This document shows, piece by piece, positions 8,319-17,256 of a stretch of DNA of 64,000 bases. The notes beneath the pieces were generated by a model. It was not told where the DNA came from, did no database searches, and worked only from the letters and a program-made list of their open reading frames with translations. A program made the position numbers and the translations under genes. The stretch is from positions 248,001-312,000 of the forward strand of contig JAWKKV010000005.1 in assembly GCA_041393015.1 (NCBI GenBank), read 5' to 3'. Numbering within the stretch: the first letter of the stretch is position 1; every line of letters begins with the position of its first letter. The stretch is from JAGQYH01 sp041393015 (GTDB taxonomy: Bacteria; Bacteroidota; Bacteroidia; Chitinophagales; JADIYW01).

Positions 8319-9920
8319 ATGCAAGCCATAAAATCTAAACTCAACACTCAAAGTCAGCAGTTTAAAGACAATACTGCCGGTATGCTTGAATTCGTAGAAA
8401 AATTAAACAAGCATTTAGAGGAAAGTCGCTTTCAAGGAAAAGAGAAACATATTGAACGAGCCAGAACGAGAGGTAAAATGTTGGCTCGTGAGCGATTAGA
8501 ATTAGTACTAGATAAAGATAGTCCATTTTTAGAGCTACTTCCTTTAGCTGGAATGGAAAAACGAGGTGGATTTGGAGCCGGCGGTACCAATGTTTCAGGG
8601 ATTGGATTAGTAGCCGGTAAATTATGCATGGTCAATTCTAATGTAGGGACTAGAAAAGGAGGGTCAATTGATCAAGCCACTACGTTTAAAGCGTTGAGGT
8701 TAGGCGATATCGCTAGAGAAAATAGATTACCAACTATTAATTTGGTGGAAAGTGGTGGTGCCAACTTACCCGATCAAGATAAGATTTTCAATTATGGTGG
8801 CGAGAGTTTTAGAGAAATCACTCGACGATCTAAAATGGGATTAACGACGATTTCAGTAGTTTTTGGGAATGCTACCGCCGGTGGTGCTTATGTGCCGGGG
8901 ATGTCAGATTTTTCTATTTTTCAAAAGAATGCTGCCAAAGTATTTCTTGCAGGTCCACCATTAGTAAAAATGGCGACCAATGAAATTGCAACAGATGAAG
9001 AATTAGGCGGTGCAGAAATGCATAGTAGAGTTTCAGGGGTTTCAGATTACTTAGCAGAAGATGAATTAGATGGCATTAGGATTGCCAGAGAAATCATGGA
9101 AATTGTAGATGCAGGAAAACCTCACTTCTTCCCTACTGAACCAATTGAAGAACCATTGTATGATGCAGAAGAAATTTTAGGAGTTGTTCCACCTAATGTT
9201 AAAACACCTTTCGATATGCGTGAATTGATTATTCGCGTGGTAGATGGTTCAAAATTTAGTGAATTTAAACCAGAATACGGCAGCACATTAGTAACAGGAT
9301 GGGCTAAAATTCATGGTTACAAAGTGGGCATTATTGCCAACAATGGCGTTATATTTTCAGAAAGTGCTAACAAAGGCGCTCAATTTATACAACTTTCTAA
9401 CAAGAATAATATTCCACTCATTTTTATGCAAAATACTACCGGATTTATGGTAGGAAAATCTTATGAAGAAGGCGGTATCATTAAAAATGGTGCGAAATTA
9501 ATCAATGCTGTTTCCAATAGTGAAGTACCACATATTACCTTAATGACGAGCAATTCTTACGGTGCCGGCAACTACGGTATGTGCGGACGCTCTTATGATC
9601 CAAGATTCTTGTTTGCCTATCCAAATTCTAAAGTGGGTGTGATGGGATCAGAACAATTAGCTGGCGTAATGGAAATCATCCAACGGGCTTCTGCAAAATC
9701 GTTAGGAATAGAATATAATCCAGAGCAAGGTGAAATGATGAAAGCCATGTTGGTGAAAGAAGCAGAAGCTAGATCATCGGCATGGTATGCCACTTCCGAA
9801 TTATGGGATGATGGAGTTTTAGATCCAAGAGAAACTAGAAATTATCTGGGATTTTCTTTGGCTATCCTTTATAATCAACCAATTAAAGGAGCAGATGGCT
9901 TTGGGGTATTTAGAATGTAG
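8319..9920 (+). CDS. mccB: Acyl-CoA carboxylase carboxyltransferase (beta) subunit, methylcrotonyl-CoA type
   Basis: 533 residues, the usual length for this family. It carries both halves of the carboxyltransferase fold: SGGANLPDQ and FGNATAGGAYVPGMSDF in the N half, QNTTGFMVGKSYEEGGIIKN and SYGAGNYGMCGRSYDPRFLF in the C half. The GFMVG...GIIK(x)GAK pattern and the YGMCGRSYDPRFLF segment fit methylcrotonyl-CoA carboxylase beta better than propionyl-CoA carboxylase. It transfers the carboxyl group from biotin to the acyl-CoA, in leucine or isovalerate breakdown if the MCC call is right. The partner alpha subunit follows after 47 bp. Geranyl-CoA or another acyl-CoA remains possible. Confidence 0.85.
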   Translation: MQAIKSKLNTQSQQFKDNTAGMLEFVEKLNKHLEESRFQGKEKHIERARTRGKMLARERLELVLDKDSPFLELLPLAGMEKRGGFGAGGTNVSGIGLVAGKLCMVNSNVGTRKGGSIDQATTFKALRLGDIARENRLPTINLVESGGANLPDQDKIFNYGGESFREITRRSKMGLTTISVVFGNATAGGAYVPGMSDFSIFQKNAAKVFLAGPPLVKMATNEIATDEELGGAEMHSRVSGVSDYLAEDELDGIRIAREIMEIVDAGKPHFFPTEPIEEPLYDAEEILGVVPPNVKTPFDMRELIIRVVDGSKFSEFKPEYGSTLVTGWAKIHGYKVGIIANNGVIFSESANKGAQFIQLSNKNNIPLIFMQNTTGFMVGKSYEEGGIIKNGAKLINAVSNSEVPHITLMTSNSYGAGNYGMCGRSYDPRFLFAYPNSKVGVMGSEQLAGVMEIIQRASAKSLGIEYNPEQGEMMKAMLVKEAEARSSAWYATSELWDDGVLDPRETRNYLGFSLAILYNQPIKGADGFGVFRM

Positions 9921-9967
9921 AAAAGTGTAAGGTAAAAAGTATAAAGTTTTAAGAATAAAGTATAAAA

Positions 9968-11962
9968 ATGACTCAATCAAACATAAAATCAATCACATCC
10001 ATTCTAATTGCCAATCGTGGTGAAATAGCGTCTAGAGTAATTAGAACTTGCAAAAAAATGGGCATTAAAAGTATCGCTGTTTTTTCGGATGCAGATAGAA
10101 ATGCACCATTTGTACGAGAAGCAGATATAGCCGTTCACATTGGAGAAAGCAATCCTGCCCAATCTTACTTAGATGTAGAGAAAATAATTGATACCGCTAA
10201 AAAAGTAAAGGCGTCCGCCATTCACCCAGGCTATGGCTTTTTATCAGAAAATGTCAGCTTCGCCAAGCGATGTGCTAAGGAAGGCATTATTTTCATCGGT
10301 CCAAACCCTGAAGCGATTGATGCCATGGGCTCAAAATCGAATGCAAAAAGTTTAATGGAAAAGCACAAGGTGCCAACAGTGCCGGGTTACAAAGGCAAAG
10401 ACCAAAGCTTAAAAACATTAACTAAAGCAGCCAACGACATTGGTTATCCTGTTTTATTGAAAGCAGTTGCTGGCGGTGGCGGAAAAGGAATGCGTATTGT
10501 CAATGATGCAAAAAACATAGAAAAAGCGATTCAAGCAGCACAAAGAGAATCTAAAAATGCCTTTGGCGATGATGAGCTCATCGTTGAGAAATACATCGCT
10601 TCGGGCCGACATATTGAATTTCAAATCTTTGGAGATCAACATGGGAATGCGATTCATTTATTAGAAAGAGAATGTACTATTCAAAGACGCTATCAAAAAG
10701 TGATAGAAGAAAGCCCATCCCCTGTGTTAGATGAAAAATTAAGAGCAGCCATGGGCGATGCTGCCGTAAAAGCTGCCAAAGCCTTGAACTACGATAATGC
10801 AGGAACGGTAGAATTTATTTTTGATGACAAAACCAAAGCCTTCTATTTTCTAGAAGTGAATACAAGACTACAAGTGGAACATCCTGTTACTGAAGAAATT
10901 ACAGGATTAGACTTAGTACAAATGCAAATTGAATCTGCTCAAGGAATGCCTTTAACTTTAACACAAGAAGATGTAAAAGGAAACGGTTATGCTATAGAAT
11001 GCAGATTGTATGCAGAAGATGCCAAAAATGATTTTTTACCCGTAACCGGTAAAATCGTCAAATTCGAATTCCCCAATGTAGACGGATTAAGAATGGAAAC
11101 CGCTATTGAAAGTGGTTCTGACATTTCTGTTTTCTACGATCCAATGATTGCTAAAATTATTGTTTGGGATAAAAATAGATTGGCAGCACAAAGAAAAATG
11201 ACCTATGTTCTCAAACATCTTGTTTGCTTAGGCATCACCACCAACCAAGCATTTTTACAAACCATTTTAGAGCATCCTGATTTTAATCAAGGTGTTTACG
11301 ACACTCATTTTATTGCCAATAAGATTGACGTAACGACCATTCAAGCCAATAAAGAAAATCAAAACATTTTAGCCGGAATAGCAGCTACTATGCAAGGATG
11401 GCAAAAAAGAGAGCAAAACAGAAGCTTACTAAAAAGTATTCCTTCGGGATGGCGCAGCAGTTTTTACCAACCACAGCAAGAAACTTATTGGATTGATGGT
11501 GAAGAAATGTTGGTTAAATATCGCTTTCAAAAAAACAACTTTACTTTCTCTGTAAAAGAAGCTGATTACCAAGTAACATTAATCGGCAATGACAAAGATG
11601 CTTTTCGACTAGAAATTGATGGCATTCAATATCATTTTATTGTGGTTCAAAATGGACAAAACTTCTTTATTCAAAACGAAGAAACTGGCAGTATTGCTTT
11701 ACAACTTAAAGGCCGATTCCCGGAAAAAGTGGTAGAAAAAATAAAAGGTGGATATGAAGCGCCAATGCCGTCTCAGATTATACAAGTATTGGTTAAAGAA
11801 GGACAAAAAGTAAAAGCAGGAGAAGGACTAGTGGTATTATCTTCTATGAAAATGGAAAGCACATTAGAAGCCAATGAAGATGGAACTGTAGAAGCTATCT
11901 ATGTGGAAGAAGGCAGTAATGTGGAAGCAGGATTCTTATTGTTGAAGATGGAGGAAGAATAA
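9968..11962 (+). CDS. mccA: Acyl-CoA carboxylase biotin-carboxylase/BCCP (alpha) subunit
   Basis: 664 residues with the complete plan: biotin carboxylase N-terminal domain (IANRGEIASRVIRTCKKMG), ATP-grasp domain (AGGGGKGMRIV, LEVNTRLQVEHPVTE), biotin carboxylase C domain (ECRLYAED), and a C-terminal biotinyl domain with SSMKME, biotin on Lys628. The usual AMKM is SMKM here, a common variant. It charges biotin with bicarbonate using ATP and pairs with the beta subunit just upstream. The 47-bp gap holds an AT-rich repeat (AGTATAAAGT twice) but no terminator, so one operon is likely. Subunit fusion and length match MccA/AccA3-type proteins. Confidence 0.88.
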   Translation: MTQSNIKSITSILIANRGEIASRVIRTCKKMGIKSIAVFSDADRNAPFVREADIAVHIGESNPAQSYLDVEKIIDTAKKVKASAIHPGYGFLSENVSFAKRCAKEGIIFIGPNPEAIDAMGSKSNAKSLMEKHKVPTVPGYKGKDQSLKTLTKAANDIGYPVLLKAVAGGGGKGMRIVNDAKNIEKAIQAAQRESKNAFGDDELIVEKYIASGRHIEFQIFGDQHGNAIHLLERECTIQRRYQKVIEESPSPVLDEKLRAAMGDAAVKAAKALNYDNAGTVEFIFDDKTKAFYFLEVNTRLQVEHPVTEEITGLDLVQMQIESAQGMPLTLTQEDVKGNGYAIECRLYAEDAKNDFLPVTGKIVKFEFPNVDGLRMETAIESGSDISVFYDPMIAKIIVWDKNRLAAQRKMTYVLKHLVCLGITTNQAFLQTILEHPDFNQGVYDTHFIANKIDVTTIQANKENQNILAGIAATMQGWQKREQNRSLLKSIPSGWRSSFYQPQQETYWIDGEEMLVKYRFQKNNFTFSVKEADYQVTLIGNDKDAFRLEIDGIQYHFIVVQNGQNFFIQNEETGSIALQLKGRFPEKVVEKIKGGYEAPMPSQIIQVLVKEGQKVKAGEGLVVLSSMKMESTLEANEDGTVEAIYVEEGSNVEAGFLLLKMEEE

Positions 11963-11999
11963 TCTACATACTGAAACATAAGGAGTTTTAATTGCGTTA

Positions 12000-12012
12000 A
12001 TAGTATTACTAT
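12000..12012. promoter_or_regulatory. Small dyad before the 12022 gene
   Basis: ATAGTA, one base, then TACTAT make a 13-bp inverted repeat ending 9 bp before the ATG of the short exported protein. It could be an operator or an mRNA hairpin at the start site. At this size chance is also possible. Confidence 0.25.
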
Positions 12013-12021
12013 CAGAAACCA

Positions 12022-12348
12022 ATGTTTAACCATTTTACAGATATATTATTCCATTCTAAAAATCACAGCAAGGTGTTTTTATTTACCTTGATTGTTTCTT
12101 TTACTGCTCTACAATTTTCATCAACTATTGTTGAAGGCATTACAAAACCATTGGTGGAGTTAGTCTCTTTTGAAAGTAATTCAGATACGGAGAATAAAGA
12201 ATCAACTGAGGTATTTCCGAGCGATGAAATACTTACCCATCAAAAAAACAAGTACCCTTTTAAAAGCCAATTAGATATTATTGAAAATCCCCTATTTGCT
12301 TATATATCCTACTTTACTCCTATAGAATCTCCTCCTCCGAAAGTTTAA
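12022..12348 (+). CDS. Short exported protein of unknown function, PP-rich C-terminus
   Basis: 108 residues. A hydrophobic segment (VFLFTLIVSFTALQFSSTIV) near residues 18-38 suggests a signal peptide or anchor. The remaining part is hydrophilic and ends in FTPIESPPPKV. It precedes the membrane-anchored carbonic anhydrase by about 70 bp, so it is likely first in that operon. The general plan (short, exported, ending in a PP motif, ahead of a transport-related gene) recalls the unrelated 124-residue protein at 44275 before the copper receptor. I do not recognise a named family and assign no function. Confidence 0.5.
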   Translation: MFNHFTDILFHSKNHSKVFLFTLIVSFTALQFSSTIVEGITKPLVELVSFESNSDTENKESTEVFPSDEILTHQKNKYPFKSQLDIIENPLFAYISYFTPIESPPPKV

Positions 12349-12416
12349 TATTGATTAACTAACTATTGTATCGATTACAACATTTAGTGTTATTCATTAA
12401 TATTAAAATTTCCAAT

Positions 12417-13145
12417 ATGAAACCTTTAACAACAACAATTATCTTAATGATCTTCTTTTTCGGATTGATCGTTTTTAATTATAAAACCAATAGTGGCTTT
12501 CAAACCAAAGTAAAAGAAGCTATCTCGGACGTTTTTGGCAAAGATGAGCAAGCTGACATCACTGCTGAATCTGTCATACTTTCTCTAAAAGAAGGAAATG
12601 AAAGGTTTGTCAATAACGACACGCACGAATACGACTTTAGTGCTCAAGTTAAAGAAGGTATTGAAGGACAATTTCCTAAAGCGAGCGTATTAGCTTGTAC
12701 AGACAGTCGAGTGCCGGTTGAAAGGTTGTTTGATAAAAGTATTGGAGACCTCTACGTTGCCAGAGTAGCCGGAAACTTGGTTAATGAAGACATTTTAGGC
12801 AGTTTAGAATATGCCAGCAAAGTTGAAGGTTCAAAAGTTATTGTTGTTTTAGGACATGAAAATTGCACTGCCATTCGCTCAGCCATTGAAGGGTTGGAGT
12901 TTGGCAACATGACCAACCTATTGGCTAAAATTGCACCTGCTATTGATAAAGCGAATGATTATGAAGGAGAAAAATCCATACAAAATATTGACTATGTTAA
13001 CTATGTTAGCGAATTGAACATATTGGATAAAATAGAAGAGATAAAACTTAAAAGCCCGATACTCAAAGAGATGTCAGACAATGGAAGTATACAAATAGTA
13101 GGCGCCATTTATCACATGGAATCGGGAGAAGTAACCTTTCTGTAA
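12417..13145 (+). CDS. Membrane-anchored beta-carbonic anhydrase
   Basis: About 242 residues when started at the ATG at 12417 (MKPLTTTIILMIFFFGLIVF), which puts a hydrophobic anchor or signal at the N-terminus; the frame is open further upstream but without coding character. The zinc site of beta-class enzymes is complete: Cys94-x-Asp96-Ser-Arg98 (ACTDSRVPVERLFD), then His147 and Cys150 (GHENC). The N-terminal membrane segment suggests the enzyme works in the periplasm or at the inner membrane, converting CO2 and bicarbonate. Its neighbours are a short exported protein and NhaA, so a joint role in pH, Na+ and inorganic-carbon handling is plausible but inferred. Confidence 0.85.
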   Translation: MKPLTTTIILMIFFFGLIVFNYKTNSGFQTKVKEAISDVFGKDEQADITAESVILSLKEGNERFVNNDTHEYDFSAQVKEGIEGQFPKASVLACTDSRVPVERLFDKSIGDLYVARVAGNLVNEDILGSLEYASKVEGSKVIVVLGHENCTAIRSAIEGLEFGNMTNLLAKIAPAIDKANDYEGEKSIQNIDYVNYVSELNILDKIEEIKLKSPILKEMSDNGSIQIVGAIYHMESGEVTFL

Positions 13146-13183
13146 ATTACTTAAAAATATAATTTAGAATATTAAAACCGACA

Positions 13184-13212
13184 ATTTTAAGCCGTAAAAG
13201 TCTGCTTAAAAT
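13184..13212. terminator. Inverted repeat between carbonic anhydrase and nhaA
   Basis: ATTTTAAGC (13184-13192) and GCTTAAAAT (13204-13212) make a perfect 9-bp stem with an 11-nt loop, 41 bp before the nhaA ATG. It may be an attenuator or terminator, or an operator. No long T-run follows. Confidence 0.35.
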
Positions 13213-13252
13213 CAACGGTAAAATTACTTAACCACACAATTAAAAATGAATA

Positions 13253-14548
13253 ATGATAGATAAATACCTGATTTCGCCTTTTCAAAAATTTGTAAGTATT
13301 CAAAGTTTTAGTGGTATTTTATTACTGATGGCTACTATCGTTGCCATCATTTGGGCCAATTCTCCGTTCGGTGATATTTATCAAGCCATGCTCAACTATA
13401 AAATTGGTATTTATTCAGCTGACTTCAAATTAGTAAAGCCCTTAATCTTATGGGTCAATGATGGTTTAATGACCATTTTCTTTTTCTTAATTGGTTTAGA
13501 AATAAAAAGAGAGTTGTTAATCGGAGAATTAAACTCTCCTAAAAAGGCTGCATTTCCTTTGTTTGCCGCTATAGGCGGAATGCTTTTTCCTGTTATAATA
13601 TTTCTAGTACTTAATACCGATTCAGCAACTCAAAACGGTTGGGGAATACCCATGGCCACCGATATTGCTTTTGCTTTAGCTGTGCTTACTGTCTTGGGTA
13701 AGCGAGTACCGCTAAGCTTAAAAATATTTTTAACCGCTTTTGCTATTGTGGACGATTTAGGAGCTGTATTGACAATCGCTATATTTTACACTGAAGAAAT
13801 TAACTGGTTAATGTTAGGAAATGCAGGCATTATATTGGCACTTTTGTTTGTCTTAAGCTATCTGAAATTATATACGAAATACAGCTTTATTTTGGGTTTG
13901 GTAGTTTGGTATCTATTCTTGAAATCCGGCATCCATCCTACTATTGCAGGTGTTCTACTGGCCTTTACCATCCCAATAAGTCAGCGATTAGAAGGTGGAA
14001 CTTTTGCTAATAAACTAGCTGAATTATCAAATAAGTTTAGTGCAGCAAACAACCCAAATACCAATTTATTGAGTGATGAGCAAATCGTTTACATGGACGC
14101 CATTGAAAGCTGGTCAGAAAAAGTACAATCTCCACTACAGCATTTGGAGCATAAATTACATGGTTGGGTGGCTTACTTCATCATTCCAATTTTTGCGTTG
14201 TTCAATGCCGGAGTGGTAGTTACAGGCGGTATGACCTTAGAGTTTTCATTGGCCTTCAATATTGCTATTGCCTTGATTATTGGAAAAATTATTGGGGTAA
14301 CTTTAATGACAATAGTTGGCGTAAAATCAGGCTTAGCCGCCTTACCTGATGACATTAGATACAGTCATATCATAGGCGTTGCCTTTGTTGCCGGAATTGG
14401 ATTCACCATGTCTATTTTCATAGGGAACTTGGCATTTGCCAGCAATCCTATCTATTTAGATTCTGCAAAGGTTGGGATTTTGTTGGGTTCTATTGTTTCA
14501 GGATTTATTGGCTTTTTAATTTTGAGATTTTATAACCACAAGGCTTAA
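13253..14548 (+). CDS. nhaA: Na+/H+ antiporter NhaA
   Basis: 431 residues, within the NhaA range (about 390-440). It has about 11-12 hydrophobic segments. The ion-binding pair is present as Asp167-Asp168 in FLTAFAIVDDLGAVLTIAIF. Other family marks are ANSPFGDIY near residue 35, LEIKREL near 83, and SGIHPTIAGVLLAF near 230. It exchanges Na+ for H+ across the inner membrane to keep cytoplasmic pH and sodium in range. A cytosolic loop of about 50 residues (NKFSAANNPNTN...HLEHKLHG) is a normal insertion in bacterial NhaA. It sits 107 bp after the carbonic anhydrase on the same strand. Confidence 0.93.
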   Translation: MIDKYLISPFQKFVSIQSFSGILLLMATIVAIIWANSPFGDIYQAMLNYKIGIYSADFKLVKPLILWVNDGLMTIFFFLIGLEIKRELLIGELNSPKKAAFPLFAAIGGMLFPVIIFLVLNTDSATQNGWGIPMATDIAFALAVLTVLGKRVPLSLKIFLTAFAIVDDLGAVLTIAIFYTEEINWLMLGNAGIILALLFVLSYLKLYTKYSFILGLVVWYLFLKSGIHPTIAGVLLAFTIPISQRLEGGTFANKLAELSNKFSAANNPNTNLLSDEQIVYMDAIESWSEKVQSPLQHLEHKLHGWVAYFIIPIFALFNAGVVVTGGMTLEFSLAFNIAIALIIGKIIGVTLMTIVGVKSGLAALPDDIRYSHIIGVAFVAGIGFTMSIFIGNLAFASNPIYLDSAKVGILLGSIVSGFIGFLILRFYNHKA

Positions 14549-14679
14549 ATCCGCTATAGTGTAGGCTTCCTTTTATTTCCTTCAAAATAATTTTAAAACA
14601 AGTGCAAATTGTGTAAATAATTCATATCTTTAACTTTCAATATTTTCTGAAAGTTTAATCTTTAATAAAATTATTTATC

Positions 14680-15069
14680 ATGAATCATTATAACGTACAT
14701 TTTCAAATTCAAAGAGTTATTGCTGTCTTTAGTGGCATAATTGGAATTACCATAGTTGGCTTAGTTTATGTTTCATTTATCCAAGCTTTTATAGGCATTT
14801 ATCAAACTGTAACAGCCCTATTTATTTTCGCCTTTTACAAACAATATCCTGAAGAAATTAAAAAACATCTTAACATTTATGCTTTGGTTTGGCTAATCAA
14901 TGCGATTTTAACCTTGCTACTTTTTAGTGGTAGAAATGGCAATTGGACAGAATCTGATGTACTTTCAACTATCGTTCTTATATTATTCTTTTTGATTCCT
15001 TGGAGTTCGGCTATTTATTTCATCACTATTTTGAAAAAACTAGCCAATTGGAAGGAGGAAGAAGAATAA
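14680..15069 (+). CDS. Small membrane protein of unknown function
   Basis: 129 residues with four predicted membrane segments (around residues 12-33, 38-52, 66-84 and 98-118) and short charged tails. It ends in a run of Glu. I see no catalytic or ligand motif. It converges on the Cys-rich protein at 15076 with only 6 bp between the stops. A promoter region of about 130 bp precedes it, so it is probably transcribed alone. Confidence 0.5.
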   Translation: MNHYNVHFQIQRVIAVFSGIIGITIVGLVYVSFIQAFIGIYQTVTALFIFAFYKQYPEEIKKHLNIYALVWLINAILTLLLFSGRNGNWTESDVLSTIVLILFFLIPWSSAIYFITILKKLANWKEEEE

Positions 15070-15075
15070 AAATTA

Positions 15076-15717
15076 TTACTTAATTCCTGCATCGCAGCGG
15101 CCTACACAGCCTTTTACAATTCTGCAATTAACTTGGTAGCCATTGCTGTCAGTATCGCAAACTTCAGCTGATCGCTCTTCACAGGAAATTACATAACCAC
15201 AATTACAGGTAACCGATACACTTTGTCCATTGGCACAACCACAAGATCCGGTTTGTTTGCAATCACTACCGCTGCTATCAGCCGCCCCATCTATTTCTGG
15301 TCCTAAGGCATTTGGAATGCCATTATTCAAATTCGTATCACCTCCACCGCTAAACTGCGGCTGATATACCTTTTGATCCACTTCAAGATAAGCTAAAAAC
15401 ATTTTTAGTTCTTGCGGTAAAAGCTCATATGCCTTTTTATTAAAAACTTTCCATCCAGTTTCTTTGTCTAGTTGAAAGCTTGGTGTTTTGTCTTTGTAAG
15501 CGATACTAAAATAGCTCTGCTTGTTTTTGGTAATTACTAGATCATAATACTTAGCATTAGGTTTGTATTCTACTATATAAAAATCTTTACCATCTTGATA
15601 TTGATAGGTAACTTCCTTTTTCTGGCCAAAAATTACCTTTTTAAGATAATAGGAATTCTTTTGTGCAAAAAGTTGAAGGGAAAAAACACATAAGGTAATA
15701 ACTAAGAATTGTCGCAT
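15076..15717 (-). CDS. Secreted protein with Cys-rich C-terminus, unknown function
   Basis: About 213 residues when started at the Met at 15717 (MRQFLVITLCVFSLQLFAQ), a clear signal peptide; the longer frame adds 15 residues before it. Residues about 20-120 are beta-rich and hydrophilic. After a Gly/Asn linker, the last 65 residues hold about twelve cysteines in close pairs (GSCGCANG, TCNCGYVISC, GCVGRC), suggesting a disulfide-knotted extracellular domain. No known family recognised. No T9SS sorting domain is visible. Confidence 0.5.
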   Translation of the reverse strand: MRQFLVITLCVFSLQLFAQKNSYYLKKVIFGQKKEVTYQYQDGKDFYIVEYKPNAKYYDLVITKNKQSYFSIAYKDKTPSFQLDKETGWKVFNKKAYELLPQELKMFLAYLEVDQKVYQPQFSGGGDTNLNNGIPNALGPEIDGAADSSGSDCKQTGSCGCANGQSVSVTCNCGYVISCEERSAEVCDTDSNGYQVNCRIVKGCVGRCDAGIK

Positions 15718-15809
15718 AACTAATATGATTGATTGGTTCAAAGCTAATACAGCTATTACCACTGGCTATCACCTAATTAGATGATATTTATAATGTATAG
15801 AAATAATTT

Positions 15810-15830
15810 TAGACCTTTTTATGTTTTACT
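15810..15830 (+). promoter_or_regulatory. Putative denitrification-type motif before the nitroreductase
   Basis: TAGACCTTTTTATGTTTTAC starts here and matches 17 of 21 positions of the motif found before nirK and the nosZ operon. An FNR-like but imperfect dyad, ATGATATTTATAAT, lies at 15781-15794. Both are upstream of the nitroreductase ATG at 15884. Confidence 0.35.
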
Positions 15831-15883
15831 TCTTCAATGAAAATTGAATTTATACTACCTTCACTTTCCTAATTAATCTACTT

Positions 15884-16468
15884 ATGAATCCATTCGAAAC
15901 CATCAAATCCAACATTGAAAACAGAAGAACCATTAAACCGGAAGTCATGAATGGTAAAACCATTTCAGATAAGGACTTTATGGAAGTTTTAGAATTGGCT
16001 AATTGGGCGCCGACACATGGTTTTACGGAGCCTTGGCGATTCGTAGTTTTTAAAGAAGATGCGTTGGCAAGGTTTTCCTCTTACCATGCTCTATTATATA
16101 AGGAAGAAACGCCTAAAGACAAATACCAACAAAGGATTTTCGATAAGATATTGAGTAGAACAGAAAAGGTTTCTCACTTACTCGCTATTGTGATGAAAAA
16201 AGGCAACAATATTAAGATTCCCGAAATTGAAGAGTTAGCGGCAACTTCTATTGCTGTTCAAAATATTTGGTTAGGCGCTACTGCTAAACAAATTGCTTGT
16301 TATTGGGGCAGCGGTGGCATGACGTATCACCCCAAAATGAGCGAATACTTAGGTTTTGGAGAAGAAGATAGAGTAATGGGTTGTTTGTATATGGGCTATA
16401 CCGATCAACCTTGGCCCAATGGCAAAAGATTAACGAGCATTGAAGAAAAGATCACTATTAAGGATTAA
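15884..16468 (+). CDS. Nitroreductase-family flavoprotein (small YdjA-like)
   Basis: 194 residues, the size of the compact single-domain nitroreductases. It shows the family FMN contacts: an early basic RRTIKPE segment, WAPTHGFTEPWRF (substrate/FMN loop) and a C-terminal GCLYMGYTDQPWPNGKR. A mid-protein SIAVQNIWLGATAKQIACYW helix is also typical. It would bind FMN and use NAD(P)H to reduce nitro or quinone compounds in the cytoplasm; the physiological substrate cannot be read from sequence. It is monocistronic and followed by a strong hairpin. Its upstream motif resembles that of the denitrification genes, hinting at nitrosative-stress control. Confidence 0.8.
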   Translation: MNPFETIKSNIENRRTIKPEVMNGKTISDKDFMEVLELANWAPTHGFTEPWRFVVFKEDALARFSSYHALLYKEETPKDKYQQRIFDKILSRTEKVSHLLAIVMKKGNNIKIPEIEELAATSIAVQNIWLGATAKQIACYWGSGGMTYHPKMSEYLGFGEEDRVMGCLYMGYTDQPWPNGKRLTSIEEKITIKD

Positions 16469-16501
16469 GGACTAAAGCCTCTAAAATCTAGTTCAACAAA
16501 A

Positions 16502-16549
16502 AAAAGGTTCATTGAAATTACTTTCAATAAACCTCAAGTAGAACCTTTT
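16502..16549. terminator. Branched bidirectional terminator between converging genes
   Basis: An inner stem ATTGAAA (16511-16517)/TTTCAAT (16522-16528) lies within an outer stem AAAAGGTTC (16502-16510)/GAACCTTTT (16541-16549). An A-run on the left becomes a T-run for minus-strand transcripts. It separates the nitroreductase from the converging lipoprotein gene. Confidence 0.6.
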
Positions 16550-16605
16550 GCCGTAGGGAACTCCGGAAATTCTACCAACTATTATTGGCTAGTTAGCCAT
16601 TTCCT

Positions 16606-17190
16606 TTAAACACATGGAAAAGGACAACATTCAACATCTTGCCCACAAGAATTGATTCTTTGAATTTCTTGTAATGTATAAACGATGGTTTCAATAAAGC
16701 AATTCAACGCATTGGAAGATCCAAAACACGAAATCAAACCATAAAGGAAAGTTGTATTCGCTTGTTGTAGACAGTTGCTTTTACCACTAAGTAAATACGT
16801 GCATCCCATTAAACCACAAGAAATACCGGTGCATTGTGCTCGCATACTTTCATTTACGATTGTCTTTTGCGTTGCATTAATATTTGATTCATGATAAGCT
16901 TTATTCAAAATGTTTTGAAAATCTTGTTCGTTCATTTGATTTTTGTAATAAACAATATCCTCCATAATTGTTTGTAATTCAGCAATTGTTTGCTGTTTTA
17001 CCGGTGTATTCAATGAATTTTCCAGATCAGTTGAAGATGACAAATCTACCGATAGAGGCTCCCAAACAACAAAAAAATCGTTTAATGATGTTGAGATATC
17101 CGTGCTTTTCTCAAGTGCAATATTTTCTTCATTTTGACATGAAAAAAGAACAACAGAAAGTAGTAATAAAATAACTAGTTTAAGTTTCAT
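16606..17190 (-). CDS. Cys-rich lipoprotein of unknown function
   Basis: About 194 residues when started at the Met at 17190, giving MKLKLVILLLLSVVLFSCQN, a textbook lipoprotein signal with the acylated Cys at residue 18. The middle is helical and polar. From about residue 115 there are many cysteines (CTGISCGLMGC, SCGQDVECCPFPC), suggesting a disulfide-stabilised fold after export. It lies 66 bp downstream of the giant adhesin gene on the same strand and could be co-transcribed with it. No family recognised. Confidence 0.5.
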   Translation of the reverse strand: MKLKLVILLLLSVVLFSCQNEENIALEKSTDISTSLNDFFVVWEPLSVDLSSSTDLENSLNTPVKQQTIAELQTIMEDIVYYKNQMNEQDFQNILNKAYHESNINATQKTIVNESMRAQCTGISCGLMGCTYLLSGKSNCLQQANTTFLYGLISCFGSSNALNCFIETIVYTLQEIQRINSCGQDVECCPFPCV

Positions 17191-17256
17191 AGTATTAGCT
17201 TTTTGTAAGGTTAAAAAATAATTTGTGTTCAAAATTTTGTTTGAAACTCATTTAAT

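Noticed and set aside
8319..11962. Propionyl-CoA carboxylase as the identity of the carboxylase pair
   Set aside because: The carboxyltransferase motifs fit the methylcrotonyl type better; propionyl-CoA stays possible and is noted in the entry.
16541..16600. Possible tRNA or small RNA in the gap after the nitroreductase
   Set aside because: The stems fit a terminator and no cloverleaf or anticodon arm can be drawn.
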